Assembly: GCA_035222895.1 (NCBI GenBank)
Contig: JAVYIG010002366.1
Span: 124,001 to 188,000, forward strand
Origin: Strongylocentrotus droebachiensis
Taxonomy: Eukaryota > Echinodermata > Echinoidea > Camarodonta > Strongylocentrotidae
Direction of reading: 5' to 3'
Length of the DNA stretch: 64,000 bases
The position numbers and the translations under genes are program-made. Below the pieces are notes generated by a model. The model did not search any database. It was given only the letters and a program-made list of their open reading frames with translations, and was not told the origin of the DNA. This document shows positions 28,001 through 33,811 of the stretch, in pieces (positions within the stretch are counted from its first letter, which is position 1; each line of letters begins with the position of its first letter).

Positions 28001-31000
28001 ACATAGGAGAAGGAGAAGATTCCTGCAAAATGTTTCAATGCACTACTCACAGAAATGTGCCACATTATGAATTATGCAAATGTCTCACCAGTTAATAACA
28101 TAAATGAGATTTTATAACTTTAATTTGAGTAAGCTACTTAGTGTCTCTGAAAAACATCTCATTCTGGATATTCAGACCCTGCACAGGTATCTGGTAACTA
28201 AGAATTAAAAATATATATGAAGAGTAAATTACTTGTTAATCTTTGAAAGGTAGATAGATATCAAATCAATAATTTTTCTATGGCTTGTCTTTTTTTAGAA
28301 GTATTGAAAACTAGTCGAAGATGATGCCTCCGTCATAGAGCAAGTTTACAAACCAAAAAGCAATTTCTCATATACATATATGACCCTTTGATCTTTGACC
28401 TCATGACCCTAAAATGTACTCAGTTCATTGGCTCTGCAAGATGTCCTGAGTTAAATAGTAATCCATCTGTCAGTTCTAATGAGAATGCGTTCACAAGCTA
28501 TTTTTGCATACATAATGAGCCCATGACATTTGACCTTTGACCTCATGACCCAAGAATCTACTCAGTTCATTGGCTCTGCAAGATACATACATGATCTAAG
28601 TTTGGCAGGAATCCATCAATCTGTTCTAATGATAATGCGATCACAAGCTATTTTTTGCATACATAATGAGCCGCATGACCTTTGACCTTGACCAAGACCC
28701 CAAAATCTAATCAGTTCATCGGCTCTGCAAGTAACATACATGACCTAAGTTTGGCAGGAATCCATCAATTGGTTCTTGAGATAACGCGATCACAAGCTGT
28801 TTTTGCATACATAATGAGCCCTGTGACCTTTGACCTCATGACCCCAAAATCTAATCAGTTCATCGGCTCTGCAAGATACATACATGACCAATGTTTGGCA
28901 GGAATCCATCAATCAGTTCTTGAGATAACGCGATCACGAGCTGTTTTTGCATAATGAGCCCTGTGACCTTTGACCTTGTGACCCCAAAATCTAATCAGTT
29001 CATCGGCTCTATAAGATACATACATGACCAAAGTTTGGCAGGAATCCATCAATCGGTTCTTCAGATAACGCGATCACGAGAACGTACGGACGGACGGACA
29101 ACCCGAAAACATAATGCCTCCGGCTACTTCGTAACGGAGGCATAAAAACGTAGCTGACATTACCTTACACACTCAAGTTACCTTGCCTTCTACCTGGCAT
29201 GTTTCATTCAGAGACGTTTGTCCTGTGTAGAGGTTCACTCTACTTGAAGCAATCTACTTGACATAGATTCTGGTTACATGAAAACTTACCTATTTTCTGT
29301 TAAAATGTCCAGCATGGACTCAGCTAGCCACATGTTCTTTGGGGATACATCTCCTCCTGTTCAAATGAATACAACATTTGGGGGAAATGTATATCAATGA
29401 AGGGTTGATAGACATAGATGTTAAATAAGATGGGTCCCAAGATTCTACCTTGGGGAACCCCATTATTTTGTAAAATATGCACAATATAACTCAACAAAAT
29501 GCACAACACAACTCAACATTTATTAATTATTACTATGAAGGTCTATATGATTCAATGATTATTCATTTATAACTTAAACGGTCTCATGAAGATTCTTAGC
29601 AGAATAAGATACATTATTTTTCTTGTGATGCATCAAAGAGTGTATGAGCAATTTGACTTGAAATTCATGAGTAATGAGCAATACTAAAGAAGAGCTAATA
29701 AAAGGAAATTCTTACCTGTTATTTGCTTTATCAACGATGAGATAACTTGGTCTGCATTCGCAACGGAACCTTTAACCAGCTCACGAGCTAACCACACAAC
29801 CTGTAGTGGTAGAAAGTATTTACTCGTTGAAAATTATTGAATTTACATTCAATCTCATTGTTGTGATTCACATATAATCTTCTTCTTGATAAATAATATT
29901 AAAGTTAAGGTTTCTATTAATTTCTTTCATTGACAAAAATAAGGAGATACAACAAATCTTATCTCCTGAATGGAAACTTGTGTAAAGATTAGTACAGATA
30001 AATAATTTATGTGAGTTGTTTCTGAAATAAACGATTGAGCCATTATCCAGACAATTTTGTCAATGTCAAGGAAACATCCCATTGAATATTTAAATAGTCA
30101 CTGCTGATAAAATTTTCCCTTTGACCAGAATGGACCAACCTCTTGAACAGAATTTACCTTTAAAAATAATGTGCAGAAAACAGAGAAACTCCTTGTCAAA
30201 ATACAGTAAAAACTGTTTTAGCGACCACCTGTATAGAAAGACCACATGTCTACAAAGACATCATTTTTTGTTTCCCTTGAAAATGGTTTCTCATTGAAAC
30301 ATGTACTAAAGGAACCTCTACTTAAAGACTACCTGCCTATAAAGACCACTGTTCTTGTCTCCCTTGGGTGGTCGTTATAGACAGGTTTTACTGTAAAGGC
30401 AACTCACCTGTGTTCTGACATTTTCAAGCAGCTTTGTGTATCTTTCAGTAATGATCTGATTCAGTCTATTCCACACGATAGCCATGCCATCCCTTGTGAG
30501 CAACTGCAAGTCTCTGTACACCTGAAAGTAAAGGAGATAATAATCATAATAATCATAATATATAATAAATATCGGATATTTATATAGCGCACATATCCAC
30601 CTTGCAAGGTGCTCCAATATTACCCGGCTATGCTAGGCTACCGATTTCAGAATTCCTTCCTACAGGTACCCATTTAACACCTGGGTGGAGAGTGGCAAAT
30701 GCAGATTAATGTCTTGCCGAAGAACATTAGTGCTGCGGCAGGACTCGAACCGCGGACCCTGTGACCCACAGTTCAAGGACTTATCCACTAGACCACTACT
30801 AATGGAGATGTGTCCATTAATTAATTTCATTTAAAAGTCTGGAGATTGTATGGATCAGTCAATATAGTGCTATTTGGACAATGCAACGGAAGGAGTGGCA
30901 AAAAACTGTCTGAGACAAATAAGAGTTATTAAAACTGATTCAGCCTACGCCACACAATAGCTATGCCATCTCTTGGGAGAAATTGGAGGTAATGGAGATG

Positions 31001-33811
31001 TGTCTGTTAATTTATTTTATTTTTTAACTTTGGAGATTGTATCAATCAGTTAATATCATGCTTTTTGGACAATGCAACGGAAGTAGTTGCAATAACTGGC
31101 TGAGATATATAAGACTTACTAATCAAACTTAAAAGTATTCCAGCATGTACCCATATCAATGAATGCCAGGAGGAAAAAAAATGTGTATTTGACAGATTGA
31201 CACATTAGTAAGGACAATTTTTTAACTTACTTTCTGAGCAGCTGATGTTTGAGTAAGGATGGTGAACATCAAACCCAACGTTACTTCTTCATGTTGTTGG
31301 GTTCCTTTGCTTACCTGTTCATGCAAAGAAAAAGAAAGACAAAAATCAAAATCACAGGAACAAAAATTACTCTAGTACATTTATTGCCGTTAATATAAGG
31401 ATCAGACGATTCCAATTATCAAGAATGGGGGGAGAAAGTATAAAATTCTCCATCCACAGACTTTCTACATCATTTTAAGGACTTCAATATAAATTTGCAC
31501 AAATACATTGTATAAAACCCTGTTCAAACTAACACACTTCTATGTAAATAACTCAATATGTTCATCAATATTATAATTATTATTTTATTGGGCAAATCAA
31601 GTCACATAAACACAACAATAATTTGTGATGAGATATGTTGTGTTATTTCTAGTCAGTGACCAACTACAAAAGATTTAATCAGCATTCACTTCTCAAGAAT
31701 GACGGAAATGTGTAAATTCCAAAAAAGCTAACTCTGCACAACTCAAAGTTGCACACGTCACATTTTCTGTTAGTCTAATATTTTGTTGGACCAAACTATG
31801 CAAAACATGTAATATTTACACTTGCTAAATCAAATTTTGCATAAGTCAATCTATGTTTTTGCAATCCCAATAGTTTTGACTTGTGCAGAGTTAACTATCT
31901 TTCATTGAATTACCATAGCTGTTAGGGCATCATGAGTTTCCTTTTGAGAGAGTCCTGCTGTTGCCTTTAATATGACATCATGGCCTCGTTCCATTCTCTG
32001 AAAATACAAATAAAAATTCAAAATGAGTCACGATTCGGTGATGGATTGTTATTACAATCTTGCAAATCAGTGTCATAAGACTCATAACTGATAATATTCT
32101 TCTTGTTTGCTTGCTCTCTATAATGTCTCTGCTTGTTATGCTTGTTAAATAATTTGATACCTTTTGCAATTGTATAAAGCTGTGTTGCACCTATCCTACA
32201 GATAGTGAATGCGAAAGTGCCCAGGAAATTACGAAAAAGAGCCCTCGAAACAGGCAAAACAAAATTGATTATGGGGGCGACTTTAAAAAAGGAAATGGTC
32301 CAAAATCACCCCGAAACAATTGCTGCACGACTACGAGCGGCCGCTTTCTCCTAGCGGCACTACTACTTTCCCAAACTAACCCCAAAATTGGATATGGGGG
32401 CCCCCCAATTTTTTTTTCTTCACAGAACTGGAGCTCACAAATGTTAGGGCTGAAGAAAATGAAGTTTAGGCCTATTAATGAATATATTACAAATTAAAAA
32501 GAACGACCCACTAAGGCCATTACTTAGGCAAACCAAACATCCTGGGGGTATAACTATACCCATTGATGACTATCCCCAAGACAACTATGCCACCTGCCCT
32601 CCCCACATGTCTGACCTCAATTTAATTACTCCGAGGTAATATGGGGAAATGCCAGGGATTATCTTGATATAGTGGTACATCTAGGTATTTTGTCAGGGGG
32701 AGGGGGCGTTGTTACTCAGGTATGGGTCTTTTAGTTAAATATAAATTTAGTTTTTTTTTCTTCATGAATTATGATGAAGCATTTAGCTTTAATTCATCTA
32801 CACTATTTTACACAATTACTGTTTATTTCTCTCCGACTTAAAAAAAATCTCAAACTACTAAAAATAGTAGTATTAAAACTATCACACCAAGCTCAAAATC
32901 AAAGCTTGAGAATAACATTACCTCGATTTGAGTTTCCAGGGGAAAAATACACAGGGGCTTGGGGCGAATTAGCACCCAAAATGCCAAAAAGAGCCCCCAA
33001 AAGAATTTGCATAGAGTTCAATGCAATACAAATTAAAGAGTGTTATTTTCATGCAATTAGCAAGAGCTCTCGAAAAGTAGCCCCCAAAGTTTTTGAATAT
33101 TTCTTCCCCTGTGAGTTTCCCAATTCCCAGGTCATCAATCAAATAAATTATCTATTTTTTACATGCAACAGATTAAATATTCTCATTTTCTCAGACTCCT
33201 AAAGAGTCCTATTTCAGTATTTGGCAGGCTGACAATACCTTCATCAATGTGGGATAATGTAATGTAATGACCAGATGACTGTTGTTATTCAACTTATTTC
33301 TTAATTCTTCTGTCTCTTTCAAATTGAGGCTGAGGCTGAGCAATTCAAAGTGAAGAAGAAAATAATCAAATGTCTTTCTAAAATCCAGGACAGAGAGACT
33401 TAACACTCACAGATTGCAGTTTTACTTTTAGTTTAATAAAAGCAAGTCATTTACAGAATATCATAGATTTATGAAGAAAAATAACAACACAGAAATCTTT
33501 CAGTCTGGAAAGCAGTCTAGTTTGCAAATGATTTATGCACTCACAATACACACACAAGACCATGGACACTACACTGTCAACACACAGACGTAGACACACA
33601 AAACATACATCCCCCAAAACAGCCACCCGCATAGATCATGTAGCTTAATGAATAGCAAAATACAGCGCTATGGTTGACAGACACACTTTAATATCGCATT
33701 TTTCAATATCGACAACGAACTAGAGGCTCAATAAATCCATACCTCTTCAAGATCATCTCGGGGATCTAATTTTGTAGCTATAAACAGATGAGATTGCTTC
33801 TTTTTTTCCAT
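49..33811 (-). CDS. INTS3: Integrator complex subunit 3 (INTS3), 30 coding exons, 3' end outside window
   Basis: INTS3 is a helical scaffold subunit of the nuclear Integrator complex, which cleaves and terminates RNA polymerase II transcripts, and of the SOSS complex, which binds single-stranded DNA during double-strand-break repair. Thirty exons on the minus strand join without a phase conflict into 951 codons plus two bases. Every boundary has a GT donor and an AG acceptor. The product follows vertebrate INTS3 from its N-terminal LDxxDDLEE stretch to the FFSQ-P-LLQ-L segment near the C-terminus. The family is about 1,040 residues long, so roughly 90 residues are missing off the left edge. 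The start is the ATG at 33811, which opens a 23-codon first exon; no upstream in-frame exon was seen. Intron 21 is inflated to 10.3 kb by a Gypsy insertion. The gene is divergent from PRCC. Identity is very secure; single boundaries are predictions. Confidence 0.95.
1023..6209 (-). CDS. INTS3: INTS3 exons 22-28
   Basis: Exons: 6113-6209, 5435-5494, 4475-4543, 3860-3935, 3094-3210, 1949-1997 and 1023-1193. They continue the vertebrate order: [29 protein letters not shown]; a segment ending [30 protein letters not shown]; then [20 protein letters not shown] with [21 protein letters not shown]; and a segment with [20 protein letters not shown]. Phases close from exon to exon. Introns contain MITEs, a two-copy tandem duplication and the stem-loop cluster listed separately; the rest is AT-rich with nothing else recognised. 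Confidence 0.93.
1565..1760 (+). other. Cluster of four short stem-loops resembling histone mRNA 3'-end signals
   Basis: INTS3 intron 27 contains four consecutive perfect hairpins. The first is 1636-1657, TATAGTTCT with loop CCTT. The second is 1678-1693, AGTCTT/AAGACT around a TTTC loop. The third and fourth are identical (1702-1717 and 1743-1758), AGTCCT/AGGACT around TTTC. The last three have the 6-bp stem and 4-base loop of metazoan histone mRNA 3' stem-loops, and two are flanked by CAAC upstream and ACACC downstream. A TAAGAAAGA sequence (1661-1669) follows the first hairpin and TCAAGAAG (1727-1734) the third; both resemble the histone downstream element. No histone coding sequence was found next to it. 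Function is inferred only. Confidence 0.4.
2237..2522. mobile_element. TTAA-flanked MITE (piggyBac-like ends)
   Basis: A 286-bp segment begins CCCATTACCAACTA and ends with the inverse of CCCAATAGCAACTA. It is flanked on both sides by TTAA (2233-2236 and 2523-2526). TTAA target duplication with CCC-initial ends is the piggyBac pattern. The interior has tandem GGGCGGTTT-like motifs (2450-2505) and no ORF, so it is non-autonomous. It lies in INTS3 intron 26. Confidence 0.6.
4149..4290. repeat. Tc1/mariner-type MITE copy, right end lost
   Basis: The sequence starts TACAGTCAAACCTG and continues with AAAGACCACCTGTATA, then a middle block shared with copies at 24600-24784 and 30202-30395. The right terminal repeat is not recognisable, so this copy is truncated. 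It lies in INTS3 intron 24. Confidence 0.5.
5097..5368. repeat. Two-copy tandem duplication in INTS3 intron 22
   Basis: A unit of about 136 bp beginning AAAAGTACTCGGTAAAG occurs at 5097-5232 and again at 5233-5368 with moderate divergence. Both copies contain ATTACCAGA and CCCTGGAT landmarks in the same order. It has no coding content and appears to be an old local duplication. Confidence 0.6.
6616..6915 (+). mobile_element. tRNA-derived SINE, copy 1
   Basis: The head has a tRNA-like A box (TGGCTCAGTGG) and a B box (CCGGGTTTGAAAC), about 60 bases long, followed by a body containing CAGTTTGGCC-type and AAGAAAAAGAGGATCATG landmarks. A second copy with the same body lies inverted at 18668-18828. 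The anticodon arm is degenerate, so this is not a tRNA gene. It sits just upstream of the Gypsy insertion. Confidence 0.6.
6987..8593 (+). repeat. 5' LTR of the Gypsy element
   Basis: This 1,607-bp LTR matches the 3' LTR at every place I compared. It runs from TGTAACACCC to GGTGTTACA. Near its end is a stem-loop, CTTATCC/GGATAAG with a 7-base loop (8480-8500). Small open frames inside it are not conserved genes. Confidence 0.95.
8596..8613 (+). promoter_or_regulatory. Candidate primer-binding site
   Basis: TGGCGACCTTGCCAGGAC begins two bases after the 5' LTR. The TGG start, complementary to a tRNA 3' CCA end, and the position fit a minus-strand primer site. I could not assign the tRNA. Confidence 0.65.
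8750..10171 (+). CDS. gag: Gag polyprotein, PNMA-like, with CCHC zinc knuckle
   Basis: This 473-residue structural protein would form the particle that packages the element RNA. Residues 1-120 resemble the N-terminal RRM-like region of vertebrate PNMA proteins, with a hydrophobic strand followed by an acidic helix ([12 protein letters not shown] then [10 protein letters not shown]). Residues 165-360 match the PNMA/MOAP1 capsid: [39 protein letters not shown]. Residues 413-426 form a CCHC knuckle ([14 protein letters not shown]). The start is the first ATG after the leader, 157 bases past the LTR. The stop at 10169-10171 lies inside the 5' part of pol, which is in the -1 frame. Family identity as Gypsy gag is secure; the PNMA relation rests on motif order and residue matches seen by eye. 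Confidence 0.92.
   Translation: MAEYKANLLAPARALCKKEDIALDMAVLLIGDKVDDNITIDELLCAISEVVNCVQSAAVLERQPHCKSPSIALLMELDQNVSQVTLNDQDIHVPIRGTLTPFHLVLLAHRTKQTGRRVTLVEAREQMSATRSRAPEFPQVQPGPMPREGQDHRLMKEFFNLSLHSNYRKLRPFSGSLSPSRDEDGFDLWVDQAEGQLQEWTAAGLEEVEKRRRISEALRPPASTIVRDLKLCKLQASADDYIAALEAAFGTTESGEEILLKFHDMAQHDQEKPSEFIMRLNSTLRRAVRKGGAPPERADYLRLQKFIRSLYDEMLLVSLRLRDLLHDPPSFITLLSQVRRYEVEVAEKRQRRPVKGRSLQAMVESPTEPSNAMEVRLARLEQQMRDRGATNQDPVVVNAFQTPDTSTKHPNFCYKCGEDGHFRRKCPNPPNLAAVNQKLISCLSQGNAFGYQRRSRLGPESTQAPNKTYPPRQ
10072..14553 (+). CDS. pol: Pol polyprotein (protease, RT, RNase H, integrase)
   Basis: The open frame of 1,493 codons overlaps gag by 100 bases and is probably made only as a Gag-Pol fusion after frameshifting; the ATG at 10072 lies upstream of the slip site and need not be used. 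Protease: D73-S74-G75 in [11 protein letters not shown]. Reverse transcriptase: YMDD at residues 397-400. RNase H: catalytic D562 in [10 protein letters not shown]. Integrase: zinc-binding HHCC region ending CRRCQARK, then D911, D970 and E1006 (DD35E spacing). The order PR-RT-RH-IN is that of Metaviridae. After the integrase there is an unusual acidic, Ser/Glu-rich tail of about 330 residues ending in a basic segment (YVRQRLLGH). No disabling mutation was seen. Confidence 0.95.
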   Translation: MSQSGKRLWVPETEPSGARVHSSSKQDIPATSMSSQHEHAREDTGNDIPSGLVGESASYPCFVDNHPLQCLLDSGSQVTLIPESLCKKLEKYVHPLKDLVLWHGGGGQIPYIGYTQIDISFELEFTGTDKPFSTLALVIPDNRNTKDHPVVVGTNSGVFRQCYHTYKRKPTDSINPICSAIYNRIAKNDVDVASLPLTWGPISTEDKQQLLNILQDKSAVFCHDPLNMGKTDKIYHEIRMTDETPFRERSRRVSPADLEDLREHLQELLEAGIIKESRSRYASPIVLVRKKTGKLRLCIDYRKLNARTVPDQYVVPLIQEAIDALSGNKWFSVLDLKSGYYQIPMADQDKEKTAFICPVGFYQFERMPQGVKGAPATFQRLMEQCMTGIHLKEALVYMDDIIVFGKTLEEMTTRLMKVLDRLISYGLKVSPEKCQLCCNSVKYLGHVVSDEGVKTDTSKTAVLKDWPTPTTVKELRSFLGFTGYYRRFVKGYSKIARPLHSLTAGVAKKGQPTKGKFRPSEPLGDKWTTECTSAFNQLKDSLSSAPVLAFADLHKPFVLQLDASGDGLGAVLCQDCDGQLRPVAYASRGLSKSERNYPAHKLEFLALKWAVTEQFNDYLYMAKGTKIFTDNNPLTYVLTSAKLDATGHRWVSQLANFDISIHYRPGRANANADALSRLPEPRQPKEYPDLRYLTARLKEDLGEPDQIIDLEATNSVLMSVSAATKSRISHSSPEALVSCLSMSAEAVPDEYEFPKVSSMANQVNWTGAQDADPAIKAAKYWVQSGRKPNRRTPKSSDERILVREFPKLKLIRGVLHRVSKVRDGRTIFQLVLPKSHRQDALRSLHDQHGHLGSDKTSSLVRARFFWPKMAQDIERWVGNCRRCQARKTLPTRSAPLHSIQTTQPMELVCMDFLGLEIDARGFKSILVVTDHFTRYAQAFPTKDQTARTVARVLWEKYFVHYGLPQRLHSDQGREFEGKVIKELTKLLNIKKSRTTPYHPQGDPQPERFNRTLLNMLGTLKHEEKVNWSQHVASLVHAYNSTKTDSTGYSPYYLMFGREARLAIDVEFDTRPDGCHAIDHVKYVSKLRAGLKQAFQAAKTASQKAATTNKQRYDLKVRGRELHAGDRVLVKNFGLKGPHKLADRWKAEPYTVLGQNDISLPVYNVQSESGGKVSTLHRNLLLPIGRPDPEVEEQHIDPLPPQSVPKRLRKKGRPIRKGPQTSSYVTSDSDSDGFSVLYYPPEPSRQDQTPLDPQPVAEVDTIHDVLTGSTEQLAINLRPEAQEFTPSNQVQNDEIEDTTVPHIEDLYSQPRLDGPQEIDEASVERDIDVVNMPAVEVEETAPEIISSLDSQPSQEEVESSSSTEASEYIESLSSDRVPEEANSSTFGEALNTPDSPVSNEIAEEMNTVIPDLASRDHQEEVNPSHEDISENLDFPSPTRSVQSDLRKSTRPSIAPTRLNYYNPGEPFNLSVDAVDAKPKRKGIFSYVRQRLLGH
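10084..10119 (+). promoter_or_regulatory. Programmed -1 ribosomal frameshift signal between gag and pol
   Basis: A GGGAAAC heptamer lies at 10084-10090 in the exact phase needed (gag codons ..G GGA AAC), 27 codons before the gag stop. A perfect 6-bp hairpin, AGACGG/CCGTCT, follows at 10106-10119 and can be lengthened with bulges (CCA/TGG). A slip of -1 enters the long pol frame. The 15-base spacer is longer than the usual 5-9 bases, so a larger structure or pseudoknot may form. Confidence 0.75.
14661..14672 (+). promoter_or_regulatory. Polypurine tract
   Basis: GGAGGGGGAGAG directly abuts the 3' LTR, the expected place and composition for plus-strand DNA priming. Confidence 0.8.
14673..16279 (+). 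repeat. 3' LTR of the Gypsy element
   Basis: It has the same length and ends as the 5' LTR and the same order of bases wherever I compared them. It is followed by the TATT target duplication. Confidence 0.95.
16512..19901 (-). CDS. INTS3: INTS3 exons 17-21
   Basis: Exons: 19772-19901, 19482-19545, 18899-19002, 17415-17459 and 16512-16631. They encode [15 protein letters not shown] and a helical segment, then [11 protein letters not shown], then the short 45-base exon with [10 protein letters not shown], then the [18 protein letters not shown] segment. The 45-base exon 20 must be read with the two leftover bases of exon 19 (GA + A ACT ATG); any other phase hits a stop. Intron 19 (17460-18898) holds a long tandem-repeat element and a SINE. 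Intron 18 (19003-19481) holds a (GA)n tract beginning about 10 bases from exon 19. Confidence 0.92.
16670..16758. repeat. Tc1/mariner-type MITE copy, internally deleted
   Basis: This 89-bp copy is bounded by TA. The left end reads TACAGTCAAATCTG and the right end is its inverse (CAGGTTTGACTATA). The long middle block of the other copies is missing. It lies only 38 bases upstream of INTS3 exon 21 in the transcript direction, where the branch point is expected. Confidence 0.6.
16841..17147 (+). repeat. 307-bp dispersed repeat, copy 1
   Basis: The repeat starts GCAGTCTGCGCATGGGCAG and ends near GGCTGGTCTATTAG. The same order of landmarks (CTCATGAAAGT, TTATTCATT, GTGGAAGTATTCTTC, CAAAGTGGGAC, AAGATCTGT) recurs inverted at 43147-43455 and direct at 50825-51130. 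No terminal inverted repeat or ORF is visible. It lies in INTS3 intron 20. Confidence 0.65.
17697..18571 (+). repeat. Tandem-repeat element A with DR1 motif and terminal stem-loop
   Basis: About three and a half units of roughly 155 bp begin ATTTGCATAAATTACCAT (17697, 17855, 18009, 18165) and contain TAGCTCTACCAGATAA. They are followed by TGACCTTTGACCTT (18346-18359), a CpG-rich spacer (GACGCCGCCGTCGCCGTCAC) and a final hairpin TGTCTCGC/GCGAGACA (18537-18566), then an A-run. It lies in INTS3 intron 19. It shares its layout with the array at 28325-29146. Confidence 0.6.
18668..18828 (-). mobile_element. tRNA-derived SINE, copy 2 (5' truncated)
   Basis: Read on the minus strand, the body CTAGTTTGGCC, GGTCACTGACAGGTGG, AAGAAAAAGAGGATCATG and GAGCAAGTAGCT follows the same order as in the SINE at 6616-6915. 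The tRNA-like head is missing. Confidence 0.55.
19011..19205. repeat. (GA)n purine tract
   Basis: About 195 bases are nearly pure A/G on the plus strand and form a polypyrimidine run on the INTS3 sense strand. It begins about ten bases upstream of exon 19 in the transcript. Open frames through it are artefacts of low complexity. Confidence 0.9.
20388..25905 (-). CDS. INTS3: INTS3 exons 10-16
   Basis: Exons: 25858-25905, 24968-25111, 24201-24288, 23065-23144, 22198-22289, 21117-21208 and 20388-20558. Exon 10 encodes the 16-residue [16 protein letters not shown], almost unchanged from vertebrates. Exon 11 encodes the [10 protein letters not shown] and IHPSNEVL stretch, exon 12 [13 protein letters not shown], exon 13 ILVMHHS, and exon 14 [17 protein letters not shown]. 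Exon 16 encodes an acidic, low-complexity linker ending [12 protein letters not shown], which matches the variable acidic linker of vertebrate INTS3. Introns 10, 12 and 14 hold two palindromic elements and two TIR elements listed separately. Confidence 0.93.
21593..21981. mobile_element. Palindromic (foldback) element 1
   Basis: Two arms of about 190 bp are inverted copies. The left arm runs from TAGAGT at 21593 through CCAATTGAATATGTTAAGTA and CATCTGAATAAATAGAT; the right arm repeats these in reverse to ACTCTA at 21981. The centre is a short hairpin (GCTCTGG/CCAGAGC, about 21780-21806). There is no ORF. The transcript of INTS3 intron 14 could fold it into one long hairpin. Confidence 0.75.
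23588..23866. repeat. Two-copy local duplication in INTS3 intron 12
   Basis: A block beginning near TCA(C/T)TATCCGAAAG and ending GCTATCTTATAAAG occurs twice (about 23588-23725 and 23726-23866). The second copy carries a short insertion. A diverged relative of the start occurs at 42930-43080 (GTACAGATGTGTATCAAT and following). The frames through it are not recognised as protein. Confidence 0.5.
23871..24180. mobile_element. TIR element with 5-bp target duplication
   Basis: The left end, GAGTTGTTTCACAAAGATCC, is matched by the inverted right end, GGGGTGTTTCACAAAGATCC. CCTGG flanks both sides (23866-23870 and 24181-24185). The element is 310 bp with an AT-rich interior and no ORF, so it is non-autonomous. 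The superfamily is not certain from the ends alone. It lies in INTS3 intron 12. Confidence 0.65.
24600..24784. repeat. Tc1/mariner-type MITE copy
   Basis: The copy starts AAAGTCAATCCTGCTTTAGT and runs through CAAAGACCACATTTTTGTG to GGGTGGTCTTTATATACAGG. It aligns with the better-preserved copy at 30202-30395, and its ends are degenerate. It lies in INTS3 intron 11. Confidence 0.55.
25191..25466. mobile_element. Palindromic (foldback) element 2
   Basis: Two arms of about 130 bp run from ATTTTCG (25191) inward to the TAGGTAAGACAAACATT/TTGCCTTACCTA centre and back to CGAAAAT (25466). Shared landmarks are AAGTGCCTGTCATTCAACTG-type and GCATACATT. There is no ORF. It is different in sequence from foldback element 1 but has the same design. 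It lies in INTS3 intron 10. Confidence 0.7.
26149..29800 (-). CDS. INTS3: INTS3 exons 5-9
   Basis: Exons: 29716-29800, 29290-29356, 27492-27633, 26776-26905 and 26149-26246. They carry strongly conserved stretches: [13 protein letters not shown]; a [20 protein letters not shown] segment; [31 protein letters not shown]; and [20 protein letters not shown]. The phase runs 0 to 1 to 2 to 0 to 1 to 0 and closes exactly. This helical-repeat region is the best conserved part of the gene. Intron 6 (27634-29289) contains the DR1-bearing tandem array. Introns 7 and 8 contain AT-rich sequence with no other feature I recognise. Confidence 0.94.
28325..29146 (+). repeat. Tandem-repeat element B with four DR1 motifs and terminal stem-loop
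   Basis: Five to six units of about 145 bp each contain CTCAGTTCATTGGCTCTGCA-type and AAGTTTGGCAGGAATCCATC phrases. Perfect TGACCTTTGACCT lies at 28531, 28676, 28824 and 28964, with a degenerate copy near 28381. The array ends with GGACGGACGGACA and a hairpin ATGCCTCCG/CGGAGGCAT, then an A-run. An ATGCCTCCGTCA near its start is inverse to the end. The open frames across it repeat the units and are not a gene. Confidence 0.65.
30202..30395. repeat. Tc1/mariner-type MITE, best preserved copy
   Basis: This 194-bp copy is bounded by TA. The left end reads TACAGTAAAAACTG and the right end inverts to TACAGTAAAACCTGTCTATA. It ends 12 bases from the donor side of INTS3 exon 4 (exon from 30408), inside intron 4. 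TA duplication and CAGT ends fit Tc1/mariner-derived MITEs. Confidence 0.7.
30408..33811 (-). CDS. INTS3: INTS3 exons 1-4 (N-terminus)
   Basis: Exons: 33743-33811, 31914-31997, 31231-31314 and 30408-30521, all phase 0. They encode residues 1-117: [16 protein letters not shown], then [20 protein letters not shown], then [15 protein letters not shown], then a block containing [16 protein letters not shown]. These align with the vertebrate INTS3 N-terminus, including its HEE-LGL and RDGM-IV-N--NQI signposts. Intron 1 (31998-33742) contains AT-rich unique sequence, short G and C runs near 32270-32410 and open frames that look like chance; I see no gene in it. Introns 3 and 4 carry a SINE, a relic copy of exon 4 and a MITE, described separately. 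Confidence 0.93.
30534..30804 (-). mobile_element. tRNA-derived SINE of a second family
   Basis: Read on the minus strand, the A box TAGTGGTCTAGTGGATAAG and B box GGTTCGAGTCC make a tRNA-like head. The body contains CTTCGGCAAGACATTAATCT and GGGTACCTGTAGGAAGG, and the tail AGCGC..ATATAAATATCCG is followed by (AAT/ATC)n. GGAGAT flanks both sides as a possible target duplication. It split one copy of a tandem duplication that includes part of INTS3 exon 4. Confidence 0.7.
30935..30982 (-). pseudogene. Relic duplicate of INTS3 exon 4
   Basis: Read on the minus strand, the segment encodes [15 protein letters not shown], against [15 protein letters not shown] in the true exon, and then meets a stop. 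It is part of a tandem duplication of exon 4 plus adjoining intron: the flanks AATGGAGATGTGTC, GGAGATTGTAT and TTTGGACAATGCAACGGAAG occur at 30799-30930 and again at 30991-31125. It has lost the 5' and 3' parts of the exon and recognisable splice sites, so it is not expected to be used. Confidence 0.65.

Noticed and set aside
28682..29145. Repeated small frames ([10 protein letters not shown]...) in array B
   Set aside because: The repetition comes from the tandem DNA units. The frames are broken between units and have no start or splice logic.
32771..33202. 143-codon open frame in INTS3 intron 1
   Set aside because: It has low-complexity Lys/Leu-rich composition, no recognisable motif and no splice partners, so it is a chance frame in AT-rich DNA.
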